DNA of 64,000 nucleotides from contig NC_063160.1 in assembly GCF_020921035.1 (NCBI RefSeq), positions 17,883,095 through 17,947,094 of the forward strand, written 5' to 3'. The notes beneath the pieces were generated by a model. The model searched no databases and was not told the origin of the DNA. It saw only the letters and a list, made by a program, of their open reading frames with translations. The translations under genes were made by a program, and so were the position numbers. This DNA comes from Rhodamnia argentea (Eukaryota; Streptophyta; Magnoliopsida; Myrtales; Myrtaceae). Positions 12,440-25,800 of this stretch are shown here, piece after piece (within the stretch, counting starts at the first letter, position 1; the number at the start of each line of letters is the position of its first letter).

Positions 12440-14708
12440 TGCAGGCCGTGGGCATTTTGGGGACTTTGCTCGGATGGCGCTGAGATGGGTTCTTTCGTTC
12501 CTCTTTTTTCCTTATCATTTTTTACCATTTTTTTTGTCAGTAATTCAGTATCATTTTTTACAATTTACAACATGTATTTTTGTAAAATCGTTTCACGTTA
12601 TTCCCTTCCTTTAGATTGAAGAATAGACGAAGATAACAAATTTCATTTTTGGCTCTTGTAAGAAAATCCAGTGAGAACTTATCTACTAAGAAGAAATATT
12701 TTGGCAAAAGTGGAATTGGATATGTTGAGCCGAATTTATAAATTAACACGTTGTAAATGACTGTGAGTATTGAATAACACCGTATCTGTAAAAAAGATAT
12801 TTGATATATCAAATTTATAAAATCAATATCCGATATCTATCATTATTCTTTAAGTTAACCGTAATCATACAAAAATAAAGAATGAATTTATTATTGTCGT
12901 CTTAAGCTATGAAGTTCAAATCTTTAACCAAAATTACAAGATAACATTATCAGCGAACAAAAACTTTATGAATATTTTCTTTTGTCAAATATACCGAGCA
13001 ATGATAACGAATGAATTATTAAATTATTTTACTCTACGTTGCACATTGTTAGTCAAATCAATTCAGACAAAATGAGGGTTTCTTTTGTGTGTGTATATAT
13101 ATATCTTCTATTTTTAGACGACTTCCCACCGGCGAGCCTCTCCATAAGCGTTAACAATAAAGAAAAGACAACACAAATAATTTGTAAACTTTGGCCCTAC
13201 ATACAATATCATCTTTGAGCTTGTGATTTGTTCAATAGAGCCTGTGAACTATTTCTAAATATTCAATATAGTCTCTAAACTTTCAATCTATTCAATCTGA
13301 TCTCTTAACTTCTCATAACACAGTCAAAATGTAATAAAAGACCAAAAAAGTAAAAACAAAAAGAAGCAAAAGATATTCTGATTTTAAATATATTTGTACG
13401 GAGTTATAATAATACTTATAAAGACCAAAATGATAAAAAGTAAAAAAAAAGATCGCATATTGTTTGTTGTTTTGTAAATGGATTGAAATGAAAAGAAACT
13501 TCAAAATCTCGACAATAATGTGGACTAAAAAAACTGGATAATGATGTAATTATGAACACTTGTAAATATTAAAATTTGAATTTTTTTATGAAAAGTTGAG
13601 AGAATAGATTGAAAAACGGTTAATATCATGGAAAATGCTAAACTGTTACACATGTGACAAATTTACCAAAAACTATTTTTTTTACCACAAAAAATTCAAT
13701 ATGGTACACTTGTGATTAATTTACCTCAAACTGGTATACCATTGACAAATTTACCATCCGTTAATTTTCGTTAAATTTAACCATCAAATTGCTGAGTTAG
13801 ATGACACGTGACGGTTCATGGATATACTAGTTTAAGGTTTTTACTTTGTGTTTGTCACGGGTGTATCAATTTGAGATTTTTCTTAGTATTAACCCAATTT
13901 AACGAAGGGTAAATTTGTCACAAACATACTAATTTAGGGTTTTTTATGGTAAGAAAGATAGTTTGAGGTAAATTTGCCATAAGTGAATCGGTTTAGGTTT
14001 TTCATAGTCAAAAAAATAATTCGGGGTAAATTTGTCACAAATATACCAGTGTGGAATTTTTTGTGATATTAACTCATTGAAAAAATTGAAAGTTTAGGAA
14101 TTATATTAAACATTTAAAAATAATTCAAGGGCCATATTAAAGGAATTGAAAATCCAAAACGATATAGCATGTCGGGTCAAAGTGAATGAACTATTCATGT
14201 CATTATCTCAAAAAGGGACTTTGATTCCCCCATCAAACTACGATGTTAATAGGGCAATTCTTCCATTTTGTGCCTATTAAAGCGGATTTAAGATTGTTTT
14301 ACATGAAAGTTCTTGGTATATTAAGTTCGATTTAGGAATTGATATTGGGTTCTCAATGCAGCCATCGCCTACTTATACAAATGTCCATTTCTTTTGGCTT
14401 CACCAATCTGATAATCCTACTATAATGTCGCCAAAAAGACATAAGTATTTTGGCAAAGACTCAGGAACGGATGCTGTTGGCTGAATTGGCGCCTCTGATT
14501 TCCTACCGACCATACAATAATTACTGCGTCAAGAGTGATCTGCTTTGCCTATTCCTACGTGGATTTTAACGATCGATGTGAAGAACCCAGCAAACGGTGG
14601 AGAAACCAAAAGGACAAATCCATGGAAATGAAGCACAACGTGAAGGTGTTCATTTTGCTACACAAGCTGGTTCACACGTGTTTCCACAAGCAGTTCGAGT
14701 ACAAAAGA
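12440..14708. other. Intergenic, AT-rich, repeat-filled
   Basis: This stretch lies between the UGGT promoter and the 3' end of the DUF1295-like gene. I see no credible exon in it. Its middle is occupied by nested fold-back repeats (13190-14215), listed separately. The segment 14230-14700 is unremarkable and probably includes 3' untranslated sequence of the DUF1295-like gene. Confidence 0.6.
13190..14215. repeat. Nested fold-back repeat: outer arms around an inner fold-back element
   Basis: The outer arms are about 13190-13320 and 14088-14215. The right arm carries phrases such as 'gaaagtttagg', 'atattaaacatt' and 'aataattcaagggccatatt'; the left arm carries their reverse complements. Between them, about 13624-14085, an inner element has arms built from degenerate repeats of about 55-60 bases with the core 'gacaaatttacc', in one orientation on the left and the other on the right. 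This is typical of non-autonomous palindromic plant repeats. I cannot assign the superfamily. Confidence 0.65.
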
Positions 14709-15873
14709 TCAAATGGTCTTATCCTTTCCAGAGTGATCGGATGCCTTGAACCAAGGGATCCATACCGATGTAGTTTTCTGATAGTGCCTATAAGCTTCAG
14801 CCCTGTGCTTCTTCTTCAACATCCGCTCTTCGACGAGCCCGGTCACGTGAACTAAGCACAGGCTATTGATCAGCGCGCCGACAAATGTCCATCCCTGTCC
14901 CAAGTTCCACGCAAATATGACTAGTCCCCACCACCATAGCTGCTCGCCGAAGTAGTTCGGATGTCTCGAGTAGTGCCACAGGCCCTCGTCGAGATTGAGG
15001 GCCACCGGCTTCCCCAGTTCTTGCAGCTTCTCATTTTTGGAGACAAAGTCATGAAGTTGAGTATCGGCAAAGTAGGCCACGACGATGCCGCAAACCGAGA
15101 CAAGAACAGCCAGGAAATCCCAAACATTCAGGGGCTTGTCCACCGAGTGTACTACATAAGCAGGGAGGCACACTCCAAGGAGGAAAACCTGCAAGCAAAG
15201 CTCGTTCAGACATTTCATCAAACAGTCACCGGGCGTAAAGGAGAATTCACTGACTCGGGGCACGAAAGGAATGGCAGAGAGCACCTGTTGAGAGACGTAG
15301 ATGGCGAAGAAGGAGACCCACCACCAGTTCTTGCCATACTGTGCGCGCATATCGGTGAATCTCCAGTCTTCCCGAGCACCCCACTGCCATTTCTCTCGCC
15401 TGAAGTAGTTGTGGGAGAGCCTCAAGCCCCACGCCCACGTCATCGCCATCAGAATTCTGGATCTCCACCAGTTGTACTGCCCGAGAGGGTGGGTGGCATA
15501 GTAATGCGTCAGCATCACGGGAATCACCGTCCAGTACGGATCTATCATCTGCAACGAGCAAAGAAACAGAGGAGAAAACGTTCAACTTGCTGGCCCCACG
15601 AAACAAAAGAAGAAGAGAGAAGCGGGAGGCACTCACCCAGTGGCTAGACTGAATTTGACTGACGGCCCAGAAGAGGACGTTGACGTTGAGGAAGAAGAGG
15701 GCGTTGGCCAGCAGGAAAGGGTGGTGAAGGCACCAGCTCCAGAGAGGGGAGAGGGGATAGCCGCCATCGCCAACAGCCGCAGAGCCGGCGTTCTTGAGGA
15801 AGGCCAAGTAGAAGAGAATGGAGGGGAGAGGAGCGACGAAAGCAAGGAGGGCGTTCTTGAGGTTGCGACCCAT
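14709..15873 (-). CDS. DUF1295 / steroid 5-alpha-reductase-like membrane protein
   Basis: There are two exons, 15873-15637 and 15548-14709, joined in phase 0 across a GT-AG intron of 88 bases to give 358 aa. The protein is strongly hydrophobic with several membrane segments. The C-terminal part carries LWHYSRHPNYFGEQLWWWG followed by a second hydrophobic segment and VEERML, the signature of the DUF1295 family. That family is related to the C-terminal domain of steroid 5-alpha-reductases and to isoprenylcysteine methyltransferase-like proteins, many of them NAD(P)H-dependent ER reductases. The substrate is not known to me. The start ATG begins MGRNLKNALLAF and is the first Met upstream of the hydrophobic region. 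No defects are seen. Confidence 0.86.
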
Positions 15874-15908
15874 GCTGGGCGTGGATGCGGTGGAGACGAC
15901 GGGCCAAG

Positions 15909-15918
15909 TTTATAAATA
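15909..15918 (-). promoter_or_regulatory. Possible TATA box of the DUF1295-like gene
   Basis: The minus strand reads 'tatttataaa' about 35-45 bases upstream of the start codon. If it is used, the 5' leader would be very short, so transcription may also start elsewhere. Only the motif supports this call. Confidence 0.35.
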
Positions 15919-16081
15919 GACAGGGAGCGAATGATTGCGGAACCGATGTGGGGGTATGAAGCCAAATGATGAGTCGAATCCATTCACATGCACGCACCGC
16001 ATTTCATATAATCCAGCCTCGCACACCTGGTCCCTCCCTCAAATTCGATCTCATCGCCGACTCTGCTTTTGCACTCTGCAC

Positions 16082-16166
16082 ACGCACAGAGAGAGACAGA
16101 GAGAGAGAAAGCTCCGCAATCTGCGCAGACACAGAGAGAGGGAGAGAGAGAGAGAAGGGACCGTGG
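16082..16166. repeat. GA-rich low-complexity tract
   Basis: Interrupted (GA)n and (AGAG)n runs lie about 210-290 bases upstream of the DUF1295-like gene. GA/CT tracts are common in plant promoters and 5' leaders, but nothing here shows a function. Confidence 0.7.
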
Positions 16167-16589
16167 ACCACGAACGGGTGAAGAAGGGGGTCATGTGCCA
16201 TGATTAAAAAGCAGGAAAGGCAGCAAAAGAGTATGAGTGATCATCATGGCGCGCCGCAGGCCAATCGCAGGTTGGTGCCAGCGGAATGAGTGAGATTCGG
16301 TCAATGCCATGCGCGGCACTTCTAAGTTCTAATTCTATAACCTCTCTCTCTCTCCTCCTCCTGCAACTCACAGCCACAGGCAGTCCGTCCTGCCCTGCCC
16401 CCGCTTTTTTTTTTTTTTTGTTCCCCATGCCTTTCAAATTTAAAATTAAAATCGCTTCCCTCCAGTAAGTTCCTCCGGCTTCTGTTTTTCTTTACTCCTT
16501 TCTTGTTTTCCATTTTTATTTTGGGGAGGTTTAACATCAATCTAGAGAAGAGAGATTTCAAAATTCTGATGACGCGAAGAAATAAAAGG

Positions 16590-16910
16590 AAAAATTATCC
16601 AAAAAGTTTTAAATTTATCGTACGTCTGTTAATTCAATCTTATACATTTTAATTATGCCAATTGAATCTTAAATCTTTTGGTCAATTATCCAAATAATAG
16701 ATAACGACTAACTTGGCAAAGTTTCAAAGGTTTATGACTAAATTGGCGTAATCGAAAGATTTTAGGATTGAATTAATAGATCGTAAAAAAGTTTAAGACT
16801 AAACCGACGCAATTGAAATACTTATGACTGAATTGACAAATTATCAAAAAGTTTAGAACTAAATTGAAGCACTTAAAAGGTTTAAAACTATAAATTGGCC
16901 GCTATATAAT
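16590..16910. repeat. Degenerate fold-back / tandem repeat
   Basis: Sub-repeats of about 40-45 bases with cores such as 'gtttaagactaaa' and 'aattgacaaattatc' occur in one orientation on the right. Reverse-complement versions occur on the left (16600-16690, 'gccaattgaatctta'). The element is old and diverged. The rest of 16920-17730, up to the membralin gene, shows no gene. Confidence 0.55.
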
Positions 16911-17734
16911 AAGTTTAGAAATTTTAGACAATTATCCCCCCCCAAAAAAAACCATGATTTTGTATAAGAAATTCTCGAATTAATTTTGAATTTTCTCCGG
17001 AAGGGAAATTCACCCAGATGATTTTGATTTACCATTACTATATATGAGAAATTTCTTGATTTCACTCACTTTTCATTCTGTCCTTCCTTGTTCCTCCTTA
17101 GATGTCCGAGTCTATTTGACAATAGTTTGTGCTAAGAATTTTGCAATTTGAGCGGGATGACTTCCTAAAAGCAACTGTGCAATCAATTGATATTATATAG
17201 GTGCTGCAATTGTAAAGCAGTTGTCGACACCTTGTGAAAATCCTAAGTAAGACTTTCCACGGATTTCTAGTACAATTGCCCATCATTCCTATAATAGAAA
17301 AGCAGTCCATTGGGCCAACCTGATGCTGGCAATCAGACAAGCACACACACCTTACTGGACCAGGATGGTATATTTCATATTCCAATGTCAAAAAAAGGAG
17401 CAAACAGTTCAGAATGATTAGCATTCCCTACAAAAACCATGTTTCACAAGAGCTGCAAATCTTCGTCGTGACACTGCATCTTTGAAGAAGGGAAGCGTGG
17501 GACTCAGATTGATAAACCACGTCAACAAATCATATCCACCAGTCCTCCCTTCATACGCAACTTGAATCCTGACTTATTTTCTTTGGGGGTTCACCTATAT
17601 AACTCTCACATATTGCACATATAATCTGTACAAACAAAAGCTCAGTGAATTCCATTCACCTATTGCCTTTTTCACCATTAAACATCAAGATGCATTTCTT
17701 TCAACGGATGGTTGACTCATCTTTGTTTCCTATG

Positions 17735-19790
17735 CTATTGAGCATTTGGAGTCGTGCGATTTTCATGCCTGGGGGATTCTGCATATACTTGTCCTTGGTC
17801 TCTCACATCTCTGAACATAGAAAAGATCGAGTTGAGACCTTCAGAAGAGGCACCGCCTAATATCCACAACAAGAGAGAGCTGAACGAGTTCATAGTTCCT
17901 GGGTTGGCACCACCCTCGGCTTGGCGTAGGTCGGGCTGTCCAGCATTGTCAGTTTCAGCCTGTTCCTGAAGCCCGAAACTATTCCGCATGGTATTCTCCT
18001 GCGTGGTTAGATCTAATCCAGGTCTCTGCCCAGGCCCGGGTCCAGTTATCACGTCTGTATTAGCTGGACCTGCATTCCTAGTGTTTAGTCTGGTGATGTG
18101 AAATGTTGATGCAAGAATTGTGGAGGAGGTGATGTGGAAGTCTGGGTGTTGTTGAAGCTGTGACCGCCGATTTTGCATAAACCTTTGTAGAGCGGGGACC
18201 TATAAGGTCAATACAAGAAAGTGAACCAAAGTGAGCAAGGTAAACAAGCCGTCAGAGGGGGAGAGAGAGAGACAGTATTTCCCAAGTACAGAAGGGGTTC
18301 TTTCTTCAGAGCTTCTCCTCAAACTACATTCATCATTCTAATGATATGCATTTAACCAAGCACTATATGCATCCCGTGAACCATCTGGCATAACATCCTA
18401 ATAATATCTTTCTGACCTATAGGTCCATACACTGCGCTTCCTAATCAGGGGTATACCCCAATGCAGCCCTTGCTCTATTACAATTACCTCAAATCTGTTC
18501 CAGAAATATAAGATTAGATGCTGCATGAATGCTGCCGTTGTAGAGAGTGCCAAGTATGAAAAACCTGAAAAAGTTCACGAAACACTTAAATGAGTCTCAT
18601 TGCATAGATCTGTGCATGAATGCATGTGTGCACCAAAAAGAAAGAAAGGCAAAGGGAAACGTACCATACGAATAGGAAAAGAAATAAATATGGAAAACCA
18701 GGAAATAGAGCAGGAAAAACCGAGGAAAGAACTTCATTGATATTGGCGTGCGGACACTGCAAGGATAATCAGATATTAGCTGTTAGTCTTTCTTCTAAGG
18801 TAAAAAGACCGTATTCGAAGGTAAAGTCCTTCTCTAAGGCCCGATAATACTGTTTAAGATGCATTGATACATCAATGGGCATCATGTTCAATTTATCTTA
18901 CGAATTTATTGAAAATTTAAATATTAGAACAATCTGTAAACCATCTATTGCCCAATCCAAAGCAGCAGCAGACAAAGGACAAAAGAACAGGATACATTTT
19001 AGCTAAGATAATCCAAAAGAGCCCGCTCATTATCTGTTACTATCTGTCACTATTGAAAAGAAGTTATGAAACCAAATAATCCCAACCAAACACATCTTCT
19101 CCTGCATCCCTTGGATTTAATTACTAAAAAATGCAGCTTGCATATGCCATAAAAGAACGGGAGTCATGCATGTCCTGAATGCCAACTAAACTACACATTC
19201 GTATGAAAATACCAACCACCGACATTACTGGAGCCTTTTCCCAGGAGTCCATCACGTGGAACCACCAATGCAATTGCACCGCATTTGGTTTATTTCCTCC
19301 ATAAGGTCAATAAACTAAAGGTTCCCCTTTATGGGGCATTACCAAAGATAAATCTTGAAAAATCTAAATGATACTTTGCAGGAACGAGTGCTTATTGTCT
19401 GGAGCAAAACAGTGAAAATTATGGTCAGTAATTTTCACCAGCTTTGAGAATCTGATAAGTTCACTAGCCAGGAATAATATTTAAACTACAATTGCTAGAT
19501 AATTGCATTTGTCATGATCTTGGTTGCCACATACCCAACAGAGGAAACAATCTACTGAATGGAAGAAAACTGTCCTTCATTTTCATCCTCGCACTTTAAA
19601 ATTTCACTTACAATTGAAGGCCGCAAATATCAGTTTCCCTACATATAGGATGCAAACTTCCAAACAATGCATAAGCTCGATGGTATAAGTATAAAAAATG
19701 CTTAGAAACACACAGGCAAGCAAGGACATGAGCTTATCTATTATGCACATGAGTGTATGCCTGTGGCTCATCGTGCTTGTGCATAAGCAT

Positions 19791-19821
<31 letters not shown>

Positions 19822-22800
19822 TATGAGTGTAAATAGTTCACATAACCACACGAGAATTAACACCATGAAAGCCAATAGCTGGTCATCATAAAACTCGAAC
19901 AGAAAAAAGAGAATCCCGATCATGATCTGCAATCCAATTCACTGCTTGTTAAGAAGCTTTTTGTACTATTTTACAATATTTGATGGGTTGTCCATACTAA
20001 TGTCAAACCATCCTCGAAGCATAGTGCTCACCGGTACAAAGACAAGGGATTCTATGACATGCACAAATATCAGTTGAAATGTGGGAAGCCGATGTCTTGC
20101 GTGATGTTGAAGCTGCACTGCAAATGACTATTATTTTAGAGTTATATAGAAAGTGTGAAAGAAGAAAATAGAGAAGAAACGTGATGGTGAAAATCGAAAG
20201 ATGCCACCAGCTGAAGAGCTATAAAACCCCTAATCCGAATCAGAGAGAAGATAAGCTCCAGACAGCTACTCATAAAGTCAACGATTTTCATATGATAGGC
20301 AGTGTATATCAGACAACTTTCATATATGCAGCAATCTTATTAAACTGTTCCTGGATAAATACATAAACAGGTACCCAGCTTCCATCATGCAAGGGATCTA
20401 ATACAAACCTGTGAATTTCAGCATTCGGGTTTGCGTCTCTCTCAATGTGAATGATACGGACATTGTGGTTGTGAAAAAAACGAACAGAGACATCATGAGC
20501 ACTCCACACTTTGTCACAAAATAGTCTGCAAGGGGGCATTAAATGCATTATTTGTCTATCGAAATTTATTAACTGAAAATTGAGTGACAAGATTCTCCTA
20601 AAAATAAAAAAGGACAAATTAACCAAAAGTTATCAGCTTGATAACTATCAACTCTCATGCTAATACATTTACCTATACCCACAAATACATTGCTTAGACA
20701 CAATGTCCAATATTGTAGTCCAACGGCGCTAGTAATTTTGTAAAGGAACATTTTACAACCATACTAATTCATCCTCGCGTCTTCAAATAAGTAACTCAGG
20801 AAATATCTAACAACTTGAAACCAAGTCTAAAGCAAGGTTCAGGTTCAGCCAGATTAAGGGAAAGTAAAGTTCACATCCCTGCACGTGGACTCATAAAGCC
20901 AAACTGTATCTAAACAACAGACATCCTGCAATACATGTCCACTAACAGCACACTTCATTTTCTTATGTCAAACCAACAGGCACATGTTGTATAAGCATCC
21001 AATGGTAAACTCAGATCTTACAGTGAAAAAGATGACTGTTACAAAACAGGTATGCATTGTGCCAACGGTTTTACTTCTGCCATGAACATGCTCTATGGGG
21101 GTTCCAGCATGTATGTTTATATAAAATTAGTACCATATACATTTCATACATTGAAACTTCTACATCAACTAGAAAATTGGTGGCCTGGCCATATTACTTA
21201 GCTTGTGGAATTGCTGGTGAGTTGGTATGGCTTTTTGCACAAAAGCCAGAGAGAGAGAGAGAGAGAGAAACCAGAAGGGGACAAAAAAGGATCTGTCTTA
21301 TGGGAAAGAATGTTCTTAAAAGCTTAAATGGCTCTAGAAGGTACGTGTTTTCAAGTTTTTGAAATGTTCAATTTAGAATATACCATAGTAACAGTGTAAA
21401 TATCTAAACCAAGTTAAAAGCCACGGCCATTCCAAACACACTAAACTATTCCTGCCTTTTAGGTGGTTTGGCATCAATTCCACTGATAGGTTCTTTTTGG
21501 CCAAAAATCTGTAGATTGAAAACTCCAAAGTCCAAGGGAACTGGCGAACATAATACTCGCTAATCCAACCAGACCAACATGCTCTTATTGACCTCAAACT
21601 ACTTATATGCTGTAGGAATATATGTGAAAAATGGAGCACTAGCAGCTTTTATTTTTCTTTCACAAAATTCTCCTTTATTGCCAATTTGCTAGAATCATAG
21701 ACACGGAAGAGGAAAAAAACGAAATCTAACCTCCAAATCTTGCTGGACCTTCCGGAGGTTGCGCATAACTAAGATTGAAGAACTCCTTGGTCTGGTAATT
21801 GTACAGATAACCTGCAGGAGGTTTCCCATTCAGAGGAATCATAAAGCTTCTACTTGACATACTGGAACATCAAAGGCTGTTTTACTATCACTATAATGTT
21901 TTAAACCCCAATGAACGCATGAAAATCTAAATTGGCAAAATAATCTCACATCCAGTGGATGATAATAAGATGGTGGGGTAAGATAACATCAAGTACCAGG
22001 CTGAATCATCCCAAGGCAAGGAAAATAGATGAGAAATTGGGTTTCGGGAGCATCACACTACAGTTTCATAAATAGTACCTTGCCTCATACAGGATCAGCA
22101 GCATGGGAAATATTTCTCTTTTGTCTTTAATATTTGAATACTCTCCAGAACAGATTCTTTAAGAAACTTTCTTGCTAATCCCTTCCTTTGTTCATAATTC
22201 TCAAAAGTCCAGTAAAAAACTACTGATTTCTTTACTTAGATCTTCCTAAACCAGTCCCTTAATTTATCAGTAAACGTAAAGATATTATCAAGGGTACAAC
22301 AGCGTAACGCACATATACGAAACCGCCCCACAAACTGTCTCCGATCCTCCGTGAATTTTATACAGATTTTTCATTTTACACAACAATCATTTTTCTCACA
22401 AGTTTTGTAGTTCTTTTATCCACACAATGCTTACATGGTAGGGCACTGCTGCAGTGCTACTGCACTCTCATTAAAACTGATTAAGAAAGTAGGCAGACCA
22501 TATGCTGAAGACTTACCTCCTCTCAATTCTCTTCAGTATTCTGAAGTATGAAAAGCATACATTTATCGGTATTGAAAAAGATAACTCTCTCAATAATTCT
22601 ATGTTTCTACTATCTTGACCTCAACACTTCATATTAAATGATGCTCCAGAACTCCTAATACGGTGCCGGACACTTTAATCAACTACATATCTCCTCAAGA
22701 GGCAGGCTTCCTTGAGAGCATATGGCCCTTAGTAAATTAAATTTCACATGAGAACTCGGAAGAAAATTTACAAAAGGAAACCATTATTCTTCCGGAAACA

Positions 22801-25800
22801 TATAAATACCTTGTTTAGAAGAGTTCAACAAACTATTCATCAAAATGGTATCATATCCAACAAATCCGTTTATCAGAAGTTGCTGCCACCTGTAATTGCC
22901 ATGATAGGTTTAAAAATGAAGCCAGAAATGTGAACGTCACTCCAACTTCTAAAAGTAACACGTTTCCATATGAGAGTCAGTTATACTTTGGATAGTGGCC
23001 ATATATGATGATACCAACCTAGTGCGTCCAGAGTCCACCTAGAGAAGCTTTATGCAATAGTGAAGGAAAACTATCTTCTGATTTCTTCTTTATGGGTAAG
23101 TACTTTATATTTCTTTCATTTCTAATTAAACAAGCACCCGTGACCTTATATATCTGGGTGACCATTTCTAATTAAACAAGCACCCGTGACCTTATATATC
23201 TCGATGATCATAAAATGTAACCAAGAGACTCGCTTCACTGGAGAGGGAAGGAACAATCGTGATTGACATCGGCAAAAATTACCAACATGGAAATCCATCC
23301 AGGACGTGTATTTAATAAACATGCGTAACAAATATCTCGTCACCCTTGGGCTAAGAAAAGGCTCTTGAACTTTTAAAAGGCCAAAAGCTAAGTCAAAGCA
23401 ATGGTAATTGACTAAAACCTTACAATTGACGTATAAGACCTAAGAAACAATAATTATTTTTCCCTCCGGTAAAGCAGATGAAAAATATGTTAAGTTAAGA
23501 AGTTAACCTGTTTCCAAAGCAAGAATGTCGACCTGATATGCTAATATTGACCGTACGAATGTTGTGCTGAGTCTTAGCATTTTCGGGCAGCAGAAAATAT
23601 CCCTGCAGGGAAAAAAAAATTACTCTCTTGGTCCAACTAGATTGAGATTTAAACCCTATTACAAGTTCTTTCAGTCAAAAAGTTTATACGATCACACCAT
23701 AAGTGATTCAGCAAAATTGTGATGCAAAGGGCAAGAACAAATAACTGTCATCATACCTTTTCCATGGTGTACAAGTACGTTGGTTCAAAAGCCTTAATTC
23801 TCCTTTCGGTCAAGTGCACTGCAACAAATGGCAAGATACGATAACAGAACATGATTGAATAAAGTAAGAGAGGAAAAAACCAACACTCTTGACCAATTGT
23901 CAAATAAACAACTAGAATGGATAAATCAAGAATCCGCACCAGCAGCAAGTGCTAACACTGATTGCCGGATAGTACTCACAAACATATAGTGAGCTTAGAG
24001 CACATAAAGATCTAAGCCAACGTTTGGTGGCCAGGATGAAAGTTAGGATAGGATAATTTTATCCTATCTGGATTTTGGTTGGTGTCCTCAGTGTCCAAGA
24101 CAGGATAAGGCTGGATAAAAGAGGGATATAAACTAGATGAAGAATCCCATATAAGGAGTGGGATAAAGGTGGAAAGGATTTTTCATATCCATGGTATACA
24201 CCAGCCACCACGGAGGGACCACCACCGCAATAGCCACTAGTTGTCAACTCCAACTATCGCCAATAGTGATCTCCGGCCAAGCAATCATGTTCCCCAACCA
24301 GAGCTTCTTGATTGACATCTCCACCTTCACCCAAATTTGGTGTCATGGCGGAGCTCTCACTCATCGTCCCTTCTCATTAACAACTTGTGTGCCATCTCTT
24401 TACGTATATATTCTGCATTTGCAAGGAAATGTTTCCACCCTTTTCTCAGTCTCTCACACAATTGCACATTGTCCTCATGGGAATTGAAGAAATCGGGCAA
24501 CGCATTCCATCTTTTGCTTCGACTCATCAATGGAAGTATAATGTGTTCGTGAGTTTCAGAGGCAAGGACATAAGGAAGACGTACGCAGCCCACCACTTCC
24601 ACGCGCTGGGGATCTACTATTTAGGGACAATGACAAAGTGGAGACTGAGATTTTATCAAGTCCAAGCTACTCAAAGCGATTCGCCACACTAAGGCTTCCC
24701 TCGCAGCGTTCACCACCATATACACTGGCTCACGGGATGGTGGAGATCCTAGAGTGCAACAAGAGGTTCAAAGATCATCTGATGTCGCCCAATGCCCATC
24801 CGAGGCAATCGTGAGGCCTCAAGGGTCGCAGTGTCAAGGATCAAGAGCAGACAAAGATGGTGGCTAACTGGGTGCCACATGTCGACAAATGGCTAACGAT
24901 AGTGGATGCGATGACAACTGCTGATGGCACATCGAGGTGAGACAATGTCAACGATGGCTCAACAGGTGGCCGCGGAAGGAAACAACAATGTTGGGTTGAT
25001 GACCAATGGCTTAAAAGTAGGGGATAGAGAGGAGGGGGGAGAAGAACTTGTGTTATATCCATGTTATGTTCAGACATCTACCAAACACGGTATAAGTTAT
25101 AACAAATGACATCATTATCCTATCCGACCTAATCCTATCCGACAGAAAACTTCAAATGACCCAACGTAGTCTAAGTGCAAGAAACACGGAAAAAGACTTC
25201 TCCAAGCGATGAATCTAATACTATTTACGAGAAGGCGAGAGAACCATGCAATGCTATCTTTTCCATTTTCGTTGTGTTTAATGTGTGATGTTAATGAGAT
25301 ACAGAGCACCACAATAAAAGAGAACAAAAGTCTCACATCCAAGGGTGTAGAAAAAACCGATAAATAGAAGATACAAAGACTAGTTTATCTCAACCATCTA
25401 ATATATGTACCAAAAAACTCCAAACTGAACCAAAAATGTCACAATAGTGGACTTTAAAAGTTGCAAGTCCTTTTTTCTTATCAGAGAAAGAAACTCAGAA
25501 AGTGACACAAAGGGAATGCCATCCCATTTACAAGTTTCACTTGATGAAGGATAGAATTACATCTAGGCTCATGCTATGTGCATACTAAAAATTCACAATA
25601 TTGCAACTCTTTACCTGCATATAAGTTGATCCTATCTAAATGAAGTATCTGCAACCACATGGGTATGTCGATGTTGAAATGCACACCTGCAATGTTCTGC
25701 AGTAAAACTATCAAATTCAGCCACAGGAAATTGGCACATCGGTCAAAGGAATCATTTTGCATCGGTAACCACATTGAAACCCAGAGAGATTTCACATATA

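Noticed and set aside
14961..15647. Long plus-strand open frame of 228 codons
   Set aside because: It lies exactly antisense to the DUF1295-like coding exons, has no family resemblance, and arises from the codon bias of the real gene.
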